Assembly: GCA_009377735.1 (NCBI GenBank)
Contig: WHTL01000014.1
Span: 1-23,872 of the forward strand
DNA from: Acidimicrobiia bacterium
GTDB lineage: Bacteria > Actinomycetota > Acidimicrobiia > Spongiisociales > ZC4RG35
Reading direction: 5' to 3'
Length of the DNA stretch: 23,872 nucleotides
Under the pieces are notes generated by a model. That model did not search any database, was not told the DNA's origin, and saw only the letters and a list, made by a program, of their open reading frames with translations. Positions 16,363 through 23,087 of this stretch are shown piece by piece. Made by a program: the position numbers and the translations under genes. The number at the start of each line of letters is the position of its first letter. Positions within the stretch are counted from its first letter, which is position 1.

Positions 16363-16388
16363 CATCTAGTTACATAGATGTAGTTACA
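16363..16388. promoter_or_regulatory. Overlapping direct and inverted repeats, possible operator
   Basis: TAGTTACA occurs at 16367-16374 and again at 16381-16388, 14 bp apart, and CATCTA/TAGATG form an inverted repeat around the first copy (16363-16380). The stretch is AT-rich relative to its surroundings and lies between the divergent crgA and small zinc-ribbon gene starts, where a promoter or operator is expected. No specific regulator can be named. Confidence 0.35.
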
Positions 16389-16393
16389 CACAT

Positions 16394-16416
16394 GTTTTCC
16401 CACAGCTGTGGAAAAC
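16394..16416. promoter_or_regulatory. DnaA-box-like palindrome
   Basis: The sequence contains the 12-bp palindrome CCACAGCTGTGG flanked by T4 and A4. The minus strand reads TTTTCCACA (16407-16415), one change from the DnaA box TTATCCACA; the plus-strand arm TTTTCCCACA is interrupted by an extra C. A DnaA site is plausible because the pknB-crgA block lies near oriC in mycobacteria, but a single element is weak evidence. Confidence 0.4.
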
Positions 16417-16465
16417 TCAGGTTCGGGGCGCCTGGGAGCTCTCCTCGCCGAGGTAGCGTTGGTGT

Positions 16466-16717
16466 ATGCCCGAAGGCACCGTCGGCCTCATCCTTGTGAT
16501 CGCAGCCAGCCTCCTCTTTCTGTGGGTGAGTCGGTGGCTTATCGCCATCCTCTCCACACCACCACCGGAGGTGGATCCCGAGGACTTGGTGGCTGTGGAC
16601 CAGGACTACCGATGCTCCGTATGCGGGGCCGAGATCACGCTGCGCTCGGTCAACGTCCAGGAAACCGGCCCTCCCCGGCACTGCCGCGAGGAGATGGACC
16701 CGGTGTGGCGCCCCTGA
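16466..16717 (+). CDS. Small membrane protein with zinc-ribbon-like tail
   Basis: The 83-aa protein has one N-terminal membrane helix (residues 6-29), a proline/acidic linker and a C-terminal module RCSVCGAEITLR (Cys50 and Cys53) followed by PPRHCREEM (His72, Cys73), which looks like a small zinc-binding ribbon. I have a general impression of similar short CxxC...HC proteins in actinobacteria but know no function. ATG 16466 has GAGG 12 nt upstream. It is divergent from crgA and converges on the thiolase gene, separated by a strong inverted repeat. Confidence 0.7.
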   Translation: MPEGTVGLILVIAASLLFLWVSRWLIAILSTPPPEVDPEDLVAVDQDYRCSVCGAEITLRSVNVQETGPPRHCREEMDPVWRP

Positions 16718-16727
16718 CCAAACCTGC

Positions 16728-16773
16728 TTTCGCGCGTTTAGGGGTACCTCGGCGTCAGCCCAAACGCGCGAAA
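16728..16773. terminator. Long inverted repeat between convergent genes
   Basis: TTTCGCGCGTTT (16728-16739) is exactly complementary to AAACGCGCGAAA (16762-16773), a 12-bp stem with a 22-nt loop in which GGG and CCC can pair further. It fills the gap between the small zinc-ribbon gene (ending 16717) and the thiolase gene (ending 16781), so it can act as a transcription stop from both sides. Classical U-runs are absent, as is common in high-GC genomes. Confidence 0.6.
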
Positions 16774-16780
16774 AGGGTGT

Positions 16781-17959
16781 TTAGAGACGTTCGATGATGG
16801 TGCCGTTGGCCATCCCGCCACCCTCGCACATCGTCTGGAGACCGTAACGACCACCGCTACGCCGTAGCTCGTGTACCAGTGTGGTCATGAGCCGGGCACC
16901 CGAGGCACCCAAAGGATGGCCCAAAGCGATGGCTCCACCGTTGACGTTGGTGCGCGCCAAGAGTCCTTCGGGGTCGGCACCACCCAACTCCATACGCCAG
17001 GCGGCGACCACCGAGGCGAATGCCTCGTTCACCTCGAAGAGGTCGATGTCATCGATGCCGAGGCCGACACGATCCATCACCTTGGTGGTGGCTGGTATCG
17101 GGCCGGTGAGCATCATTATCGGATCGACGCCGGCAAGTGAGAACGACACCAGACGCGCCATTGGCTCCAGACCCAATTCCTCGGCCTTTGACTCCGACAT
17201 GATCAGCACCGCAGCTGCCCCGTCGGAGATCTGAGACGAATGCCCGGCTGTGATGACACCGTCTGACTTGAACACCGGCTCCAGGCCCGCCAGTGCCTCG
17301 AGGGAGGCGTCGGGACGAATCCCCTCGTCGACGAGCACGTCGACACTCCCCCCGGCCGCCAGCGGCGCCCTTACGGGAACGATCTGGGATTCAAATCGGC
17401 CCTTGTCCGTGGCCAAGGCGGCACGTTGATGAGAGAGGAGGGAGAGCTCGTCGAGGGTGTCACGGGAGAGATCCCACTTCTCGGCGATCATCTCCGCAGA
17501 GATCCCCTGTGGCACCAGCCCGTCGGGATACCGTTGCTTCATTTTGGGGCCAAACGGCTTGCCAGGGCCCTGCTCGGAGGTGGTTCCCATGGGAACCCTC
17601 GTCATCGACTCGACCCCGGCAGCGATCACCACGTCATAGACACCCGCCATTACCCCCTGGGCAGCGAAGTGAAGGGACTGTTGGGACGAACCACACTGCC
17701 GATCGATGGTCACCCCGGGGACCTCCTCGGGAAATCCGGCCGCCAGAACCGCGTTGCGACCCACGTTCACCCCTTGCTCGCCGGTCTGCATGACGGTCCC
17801 CATGATCACATCGTCGATCATCCGGGGATCGATCTGGTTCCGCTCCACCAGGGCACGCAACGGTATAGAGGCGAGGTCAACGGGGTGCATCTCAGAGAGG
17901 ACTCCTCTCCGCCGTCCTATCGGTGTTCGCACCGCGTCGACGACTACTGCGGATTCCAT
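16781..17959 (-). CDS. Acetyl-CoA C-acyltransferase (thiolase)
   Basis: The 392-aa enzyme condenses or cleaves acyl-CoA thioesters. The nucleophile Cys89 lies in DRQCGSSQQS, His348 in GHPLGASGAR and the second catalytic Cys378 in CEGGGMANG; these positions coincide with those of biosynthetic thiolase from Zoogloea. The N-terminus AVVVDAVRTPIGRRRG is also typical. ATG 17959 is supported by AAGGAG six nt before it; in-frame sequence upstream adds unrelated residues. It stands alone on the minus strand and is divergent from the following operon across 110 bp. Whether it acts in fatty acid breakdown (FadA) or acetoacetyl-CoA formation (AtoB/PhaA) cannot be decided here. Confidence 0.92.
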   Translation of the reverse strand: MESAVVVDAVRTPIGRRRGVLSEMHPVDLASIPLRALVERNQIDPRMIDDVIMGTVMQTGEQGVNVGRNAVLAAGFPEEVPGVTIDRQCGSSQQSLHFAAQGVMAGVYDVVIAAGVESMTRVPMGTTSEQGPGKPFGPKMKQRYPDGLVPQGISAEMIAEKWDLSRDTLDELSLLSHQRAALATDKGRFESQIVPVRAPLAAGGSVDVLVDEGIRPDASLEALAGLEPVFKSDGVITAGHSSQISDGAAAVLIMSESKAEELGLEPMARLVSFSLAGVDPIMMLTGPIPATTKVMDRVGLGIDDIDLFEVNEAFASVVAAWRMELGGADPEGLLARTNVNGGAIALGHPLGASGARLMTTLVHELRRSGGRYGLQTMCEGGGMANGTIIERL

Positions 17960-17971
17960 CGAGCTCCTTTG

Positions 17972-17998
17972 TCTGGTCGTTCCCTCTAGCCAACCAGA
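17972..17998. promoter_or_regulatory. Inverted repeat in the thiolase/AKR divergent region
   Basis: TCTGGT (17972-17977) and ACCAGA (17993-17998) form an inverted repeat with a 15-bp spacer just upstream of the thiolase ribosome site. Its place suggests an operator or a 5'-UTR hairpin; with 6-bp arms chance cannot be excluded. Confidence 0.25.
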
Positions 17999-18069
17999 TC
18001 TGACGGCTATGTGTTCCGGATAGAAGGACGAAGGCACAGTTGCGGTTGCACCGGTAAGGTGATCTTGCT

Positions 18070-19059
18070 GTGGAGGTTCAACATCTCGGGAGGACGGGTC
18101 TGCAACTATCCCGCTTTGGGATGGGGTGCGGAAACTTGGGCGGGATCGGGAGCGCCCCCGAATTCTTCGGTGAGGGAGAATCCGAAGAGGAGGCGTTCGT
18201 CCTCTTGGATCGAGCCGTCGAGCTGGGGATCAACTATCTCGACACCGCCAACGCCTATGGCGGGGGGCGGAGTGAGGCCACGATCGGCAAGTGGCTGGCT
18301 ACCAAGGACAGCACGGTGAGGGACAACCTCCTTATCAGCTCCAAGGTGGGGATGCCCGTCGGCCCGGGACCCAACCAACGAGGACTGTCGCGTCGTCACA
18401 TCCTGGAGCAGATCGACGTCAGTCTCTATCGACTCGGCGTGGACCATCTCGACATGTACATCGTCCACGAGCCGGACCCGACAACTCCGCTCGAGGAGAC
18501 TATCGACACCCTCGATTCCCTCGTCGTTGCGGGCAAGGTCCGATACATCGGTGCCTCCAACCTCGCGGCTTGGCTGCTGACCAAGGCGCTCTGGGTGAGC
18601 GACATCGCCGGCGGACATCGATTCGAATGGATCCAGAACTCGTTCAATCTCGTCGAGCAGCGGAATCAGACCGAGGTGCTCGACGTCTGCCGGGACCAGG
18701 GGCTGGGATTCACCAACTACAGCCCGTTATGTGGTGGGTTGCTGACCGGCAAGTACAAATTCGACACCGCCTATCCGGAGGGCTCGCGGATGACGAAGCG
18801 ACCCGAGCCCTACATGCGCTACTGGAATGAGCACTCCTTTGCCCGTCTCGACGCCCTCGCTACGGCCGCCGCCGACTTCGGGGTGAGCGTGGCCGGACTC
18901 GCACTCGGGTGGTTGTACCACCACCCCGACGTGACCTCCTCGATCCTCGGGCCACGGCGTCCCTCCCATTTTGACCCGATGGAGGAGGCGCTCGGGCTGG
19001 AGCTAACCGAGACTCAGTGGCAGGAGATCGGCGATATATTCGAGGAGAGCCGGGACTGA
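18070..19059 (+). CDS. Aldo/keto reductase
   Basis: The 329-aa protein is an NADPH-dependent oxidoreductase with the AKR TIM-barrel pattern. The catalytic tetrad can be followed: Asp and Tyr in YLDTANAYGGGRSE, Lys in LISSKVGMPVG and His in YIVHEPD. The C-terminal LALGWLYHHPDVTSSILGPR is the usual cofactor-binding end. It resembles the YajO/potassium-channel-beta-like AKRs with broad aldehyde and ketone substrates. GTG 18070 with AAGGTG nine nt before is the best start. It is the first gene of a plus-strand series and shares a base with the next one (TGATG), suggesting that it works on the same pathway. Confidence 0.88.
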   Translation: MEVQHLGRTGLQLSRFGMGCGNLGGIGSAPEFFGEGESEEEAFVLLDRAVELGINYLDTANAYGGGRSEATIGKWLATKDSTVRDNLLISSKVGMPVGPGPNQRGLSRRHILEQIDVSLYRLGVDHLDMYIVHEPDPTTPLEETIDTLDSLVVAGKVRYIGASNLAAWLLTKALWVSDIAGGHRFEWIQNSFNLVEQRNQTEVLDVCRDQGLGFTNYSPLCGGLLTGKYKFDTAYPEGSRMTKRPEPYMRYWNEHSFARLDALATAAADFGVSVAGLALGWLYHHPDVTSSILGPRRPSHFDPMEEALGLELTETQWQEIGDIFEESRD

Positions 19060-20051
19060 TGGAGACACGCTTCATCGGCCAGGACGAGGTTGGCGAGCTG
19101 CTTCCCATGGAGAAATGCATTGAAGTGATCCGCTATGCCCTGGAGGATCTGGCCCGTGGGGAGGTCATCCAGCCGCTCCGTTCCGTGATGTGGCTACCCG
19201 AGCGGGTCGGGGCCCTCGGGATGATGCCCGGCTACCTCAGCTCCATCGATACTGTCGGCATCAAGACGGTCACGGTCTTCCCAGGAAACGAAGGCACCGA
19301 GTTTGACTCCCACCAGGGGACCGTGATGTTGTTCGACTCCACCAATGGTCGTCTGAAGGCGGTAGTCGACGCCACGGAGATCACCTCGATCCGAACCGCG
19401 GCCGCATCGGCTGTGGCCACCGAGCAGCTCGCTCGGGATGACTCTTCGGTGCTGGCAGTGTTGGGTGCCGGGGTCCAGGGACTCAGCCATGTCCAAGCCA
19501 TCCCGATGGTGAGACCGATCACAGAGATCCGGATCTGGAGCCGGACCCCTGGGAATGCCCAGCATCTCGCCGACACGGATGAGCGAGCCCGTGCGGTCGA
19601 GTCGGTGGCGGAGGCCATTACCAACGCCGACATCGTCTGCACCACCACCGCATCACCGGAACCGGCCCTGGCAGGCTCGCTCCTCGAGGCGGGGATGCAC
19701 ATCAATGCGGTCGGCTCCAGTGTCCCCTTCGCCCGGGAGTTGGACACCGAGGCGATGGCCAGGTCACGAATTTTCGTTGATCGACGGGAGTCGACCCTCA
19801 ACGAGTCGGGTGACTTCCTCCTGGCGCAAGCCGATGGCGCTGTTGACGCCGACGACATCCTGGCCGAGATCGGCGAGCTCATCGTGGGTACGCACCCGGG
19901 CCGGGAGTCCGACGATGACATCACCGTGTTCGTATCATTGGGTCTCGCCGTAGAGGACATAGCTGCCGGCGACCTGGTCTACCGCAACGCCTTGGCAGCA
20001 GCGAACGGCGTCGCTCTCGAGTTTGGCGGCACCCGTCGTGGTCGACGATGA
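19059..20051 (+). CDS. Ornithine cyclodeaminase/mu-crystallin family protein
   Basis: The 330-aa protein belongs to the OCD/mu-crystallin family of NAD(P)-dependent enzymes. Lys69 in VGIKTVTVFPGN corresponds in position to the substrate-binding lysine of ornithine cyclodeaminase. The dinucleotide-binding loop reads VLGAGVQGLSHVQA (about residues 131-144), and an aspartate in FVDRRESTLNESGDF sits where the catalytic Asp is expected. The family includes ornithine and lysine cyclodeaminases, alanine and ketimine dehydrogenases, EutC of ectoine breakdown and SbnB of siderophore synthesis. It is followed with a 4-bp overlap by a threonine-dehydratase-like enzyme, a pairing also seen as eutB-eutC. 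The true substrate is unknown. Confidence 0.88.
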   Translation: METRFIGQDEVGELLPMEKCIEVIRYALEDLARGEVIQPLRSVMWLPERVGALGMMPGYLSSIDTVGIKTVTVFPGNEGTEFDSHQGTVMLFDSTNGRLKAVVDATEITSIRTAAASAVATEQLARDDSSVLAVLGAGVQGLSHVQAIPMVRPITEIRIWSRTPGNAQHLADTDERARAVESVAEAITNADIVCTTTASPEPALAGSLLEAGMHINAVGSSVPFARELDTEAMARSRIFVDRRESTLNESGDFLLAQADGAVDADDILAEIGELIVGTHPGRESDDDITVFVSLGLAVEDIAAGDLVYRNALAAANGVALEFGGTRRGRR

Positions 20052-21034
20052 CGGATAGCAGCGACCGTTCCTCTCCGTCATCGTCGCCGCCGATCCCACT
20101 CGCCGAGATCGAGGCAGCACGAGAGCGGCTCCAGGGTCTCGCAGTCAGGACCCCGCTCGTGCGTTACAACGTCGCCACAGAACCTATCGAGATCTATCTG
20201 AAGCTGGAGAACCTCCAGCCGATCGGAGCCTTCAAGATTCGCGGTGCTGCCAATGCGATGGCGGTTGCCGACGACGAGGAGCTCAAGTCAGGTGTCTGGA
20301 CGGCCAGCGCTGGGAACATGGCTCAAGGGGTTGCCTGGAACGCAGCCCGACTCGGGGTTCCATGTATTGTTGTCGTCCCGGACCACGCCCCGAGGGCCAA
20401 GCTGGACGCCATCGAACGTCTCGGTGCCGCGATCGTGAAAGTCCCCTTCGCGGAGTGGTGGCAGATCATCGTCACGCATACGCATCCCGATCGGAGCGAG
20501 TTCTTCGTCCATCCGGTGAGCGACCCTGCGGTGATGGCCGGAAACGGGACGATCGCTCTCGAATTGCTCGACGATCTCCCCGACCTCGATGCGGTGGTCG
20601 TCCCCTACGGTGGTGGCGGTCTCAGTTCTGGGATCGCCTCCGCTCTGCGACACCTCCGACCAGACGTTCCGGTTTATGCCGCGGAAGTGGCCACATCGGC
20701 CGCCCTCGACGCGGCCTTCACGGCCGGTGAACCGACCGAGATCGAGTACATCTCGTCGTTTGTGGATGGGATCGGCTCCTCCCGGGTCCTCGACGAGATG
20801 TGGCCTCTGGTGAGCGAGCTAATAGCCAGGTCCCTTGTGGTCTCCCTGGACGAGGTCGAGGAGGCGATTCGGCTGTTGGCGATACGCAACCGGGTGATCG
20901 CCGAGGGTGCCGGGGCGACGGCAGTGGCGGCGGCAGGCAAGGGCGGAGCCGGGTCGGGGAAGGTGGCGTGTATCGTCTCCGGCGGCAATATCGACGTTAC
21001 CAAGCTGGCCGAGACCCTGATCGAGGACCAGTAA
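20048..21034 (+). CDS. Threonine-dehydratase/serine-racemase-like PLP enzyme
   Basis: The 328-aa fold-type II PLP enzyme has the lysine that binds the cofactor in GAFKIRGA (Lys63), the substrate loop TASAGNMAQG (where the usual SxGN is SAGN) and the phosphate-binding GGGGLSSG (about residues 187-194). A C-terminal IVSGGNID matches the family's SGGN. It lacks the regulatory ACT domain of biosynthetic IlvA, so a catabolic dehydratase, racemase or hydroxy-ectoine-type enzyme (EutB) is more likely. It is translationally coupled to the OCD-like gene (ATGA overlap), which suggests that the two act on the same compound. A 64-bp gap leads to the bicupin gene. Confidence 0.88.
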   Translation: MTDSSDRSSPSSSPPIPLAEIEAARERLQGLAVRTPLVRYNVATEPIEIYLKLENLQPIGAFKIRGAANAMAVADDEELKSGVWTASAGNMAQGVAWNAARLGVPCIVVVPDHAPRAKLDAIERLGAAIVKVPFAEWWQIIVTHTHPDRSEFFVHPVSDPAVMAGNGTIALELLDDLPDLDAVVVPYGGGGLSSGIASALRHLRPDVPVYAAEVATSAALDAAFTAGEPTEIEYISSFVDGIGSSRVLDEMWPLVSELIARSLVVSLDEVEEAIRLLAIRNRVIAEGAGATAVAAAGKGGAGSGKVACIVSGGNIDVTKLAETLIEDQ

Positions 21035-21098
21035 ATGTCCCGCCTCCATCGTCGCATCCGTGCCACAATCACTTGGCAGGAGAAGAGGTAGGAAGCTG

Positions 21099-21836
21099 AT
21101 GGCTGGGTATGTCACCCATGTGGATGAGGTGGAACCGGTGATCGACAACGGTCGCGCGGTATCGACGAGGACGACCGTCGACGTCTCGACGGGTGCCGAA
21201 CGTCTCGTCCAAACCCATCTCACCTTCGCCGCCGCGACGTCGTCTACAAGAAAGAACGACGATCAGGACGAAATCGCCTATGTCGTCTCAGGCAGCGGAG
21301 ACCTCCTCCTCAACGGTGAGACCTACCCCTTGAAACCCGACCTAGGGGTGTTCATCCGGACCGGTGAGACCCACCAGATCACCAATCATGGAACCGACGA
21401 CCTGGTCCTGGTGTCGGTCACGGCGCCATCCCCACCGAGCCCGTCAGGGATCGGCGACCGCAAGGTGACCGTGGACATCGTCGACCAGCCGGTCATACCG
21501 GCAGGCAAAAACCGCGAGTTCAAGTTCGTGATCAACCCCGATGCAGGCTGTGCGGAGGTCACCCAGTTCGTTGGTTGGATTCCTCCTGGCCGCGCCCCCA
21601 GCCACTACCACCTCTACGACGAGGTGATGTACATCCTCGATGGGGACGGGATCCTCCACCTCGACGGGCACCCCGATACTCCCATCTCGACGGGGACTTG
21701 TATCCATCTCCCTCCACCCGTCGCGCATTGTGTCGAGAACACCGGAGATAGGCCACTGAGAGTCCTCGGAGTGTTCCACCCGGCGGGTGACGCTTCCGAG
21801 GCATACGAAACCAGCGAGGAGAAGAGCGAAGAATGA
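21099..21836 (+). CDS. Bicupin protein
   Basis: The 245-aa protein contains two cupin domains. The second (about residues 145-235) has a full metal site: SHYHLYDE (His169, His171, Glu175) and PPPVAHCVEN (His210). The first (about 15-115) keeps the fold (DEIAYVVSGSGDLLLNG and ETHQITN) but has DDQDE where HxH is expected, so it probably does not bind metal. Ureidoglycine aminohydrolase and several dioxygenases are bicupins of this size, but no diagnostic feature allows a specific name. ATG 21099 is preceded by GTAGGAAG. The stop overlaps the start of the binding-protein gene by 4 bp, tying it to the transporter. Confidence 0.8.
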   Translation: MAGYVTHVDEVEPVIDNGRAVSTRTTVDVSTGAERLVQTHLTFAAATSSTRKNDDQDEIAYVVSGSGDLLLNGETYPLKPDLGVFIRTGETHQITNHGTDDLVLVSVTAPSPPSPSGIGDRKVTVDIVDQPVIPAGKNREFKFVINPDAGCAEVTQFVGWIPPGRAPSHYHLYDEVMYILDGDGILHLDGHPDTPISTGTCIHLPPPVAHCVENTGDRPLRVLGVFHPAGDASEAYETSEEKSEE

Positions 21837-23065
21837 ATAGACAATCGCACTGGAGACTGACGGTGGTGCTGGCCGTCCTCGCCATGATCGCGGTGGCATG
21901 TGGCAACGGCGATACGACTGACACCACAGGGGCTGCGGCGGACACCACAGCGGTTGCCGCGGACACCACAGCGGCTGCCGCGGACACCACAGCGGCTGCC
22001 GCGGACACCACTGCCACCGGCGGAGACATGACCTGTGAAGCCACGGTCGGTTTCATCGGACCGATAACCGGGGAGGTCGCCTTCATCGGCGAGGTCCAGC
22101 TCAACTGGTTCAATTATGCCCTCGACACGTGGAACGAGGAGATGGGCTACGACTTCCAGATGGTCGAGGGTGACAGCCAGTTCGTCACAGCACAGAGTGC
22201 CACCTTGGCCCAGCAGTTCCTCGACAACGAAGCGATGGTGGCCGCCGTCGGCCCCGCAGGTAGCGATCAGGTCGACGCCGCCGGTGCAGTGTTCGACGCG
22301 GGCGACCCGAACTTCACGTTCATTTCGCCTTCGGCGACACGAGTCGGTCTTGCGGGCTCATATCAGGGCATGTTCCGAACGGTTCCCACGGACGCCGACC
22401 AGGGTCCAACAACGGCTGACTTCATGATCGCCCAGGGTTCCGAGAGCGTCTTCATGGTCGACGACCAGTCGTCGTATTCGACGGGTCTGGCCGATTCGGT
22501 GCAGGAGAACCTCGAGACCGCTGGCGTTTCCGTGACCAGGGAGTCGGTGTCACAGGACACGACCGACTTCTCCGCGCTGGTGGGAACCATCCCCGACGAC
22601 GCCACCTTTGTGTATCTCCCCTGGCAGGTCGCGGCCAACGGTCAGATCTTCGCCAACCAGATGGCGGAACAGGGCAAGGAGGCGGTCATCTTCGGGTCGG
22701 ACGGAATGGATTCTGAGGACTTCACCAGGCCGGGTTCGTACGTCGCCTCATTTGCACCGGACATCGCCTTCGTTGAAGGCTCGGAGTCCCTTCTCGAGGG
22801 ATATCTCGAGCAGTATGACAACACCAACACCTTCGGGCCTCCCGTCTATGCGGGGGCACGGGTGATCTTCGAGGCGATCGACCGGGTCTGCACAGCCGGA
22901 GAGACCCCGGATCGGGCCAACGTCCAGGCTGAGGTCCGCAACACCGACGAGGAGACGTCGATACTCGGCTCGCCGATCTCCTTCACCGAGGACGGAGACC
23001 TTGCCGAGGGCCGCTTTTTCATCTTCCAGATCGAAGAGGACGGCACGAAGACGCTGGTCGAGTAG
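21833..23065 (+). CDS. ABC transporter substrate-binding lipoprotein, branched-chain amino acid type
   Basis: The 410-aa protein is an exported binding protein of the Leu/Ile/Val/amide (HAAT) class. It has a signal peptide ending in a lipobox-like AVAC with Cys23 as lipid anchor, then a low-complexity linker with four ADTTAxA repeats (residues 36-62), then the two-lobed ligand domain (VGFIGPITGEVAFIGEVQ, VAAVGPAGSDQVDAA, FISPSATRVGLAG, FMVDDQSSYSTGLADSV, VIFGSDGMDSEDF). This order matches LivJ/LivK proteins. It overlaps the bicupin by 4 bp and is followed by livH. The ligand is probably the substrate of the enzymes encoded upstream; HAAT receptors bind many amino acids, amides and urea-like compounds. 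Confidence 0.92.
   Translation: MNRQSHWRLTVVLAVLAMIAVACGNGDTTDTTGAAADTTAVAADTTAAAADTTAAAADTTATGGDMTCEATVGFIGPITGEVAFIGEVQLNWFNYALDTWNEEMGYDFQMVEGDSQFVTAQSATLAQQFLDNEAMVAAVGPAGSDQVDAAGAVFDAGDPNFTFISPSATRVGLAGSYQGMFRTVPTDADQGPTTADFMIAQGSESVFMVDDQSSYSTGLADSVQENLETAGVSVTRESVSQDTTDFSALVGTIPDDATFVYLPWQVAANGQIFANQMAEQGKEAVIFGSDGMDSEDFTRPGSYVASFAPDIAFVEGSESLLEGYLEQYDNTNTFGPPVYAGARVIFEAIDRVCTAGETPDRANVQAEVRNTDEETSILGSPISFTEDGDLAEGRFFIFQIEEDGTKTLVE
21938..22018 (+). repeat. 21-bp tandem repeat in the lipoprotein linker
   Basis: The unit GCGGACACCACAGCGGCTGCC is repeated at 21938, 21959 and 21980 (the first with one T for C) and partly at 22001. It encodes ADTTAAA/ADTTAVA in frame and forms the flexible stalk after the lipid-anchored cysteine. 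Unit number is likely to vary between strains by slippage. Confidence 0.85.
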
Positions 23066-23087
23066 ATCGGTCACGGATTCGAGGAGT

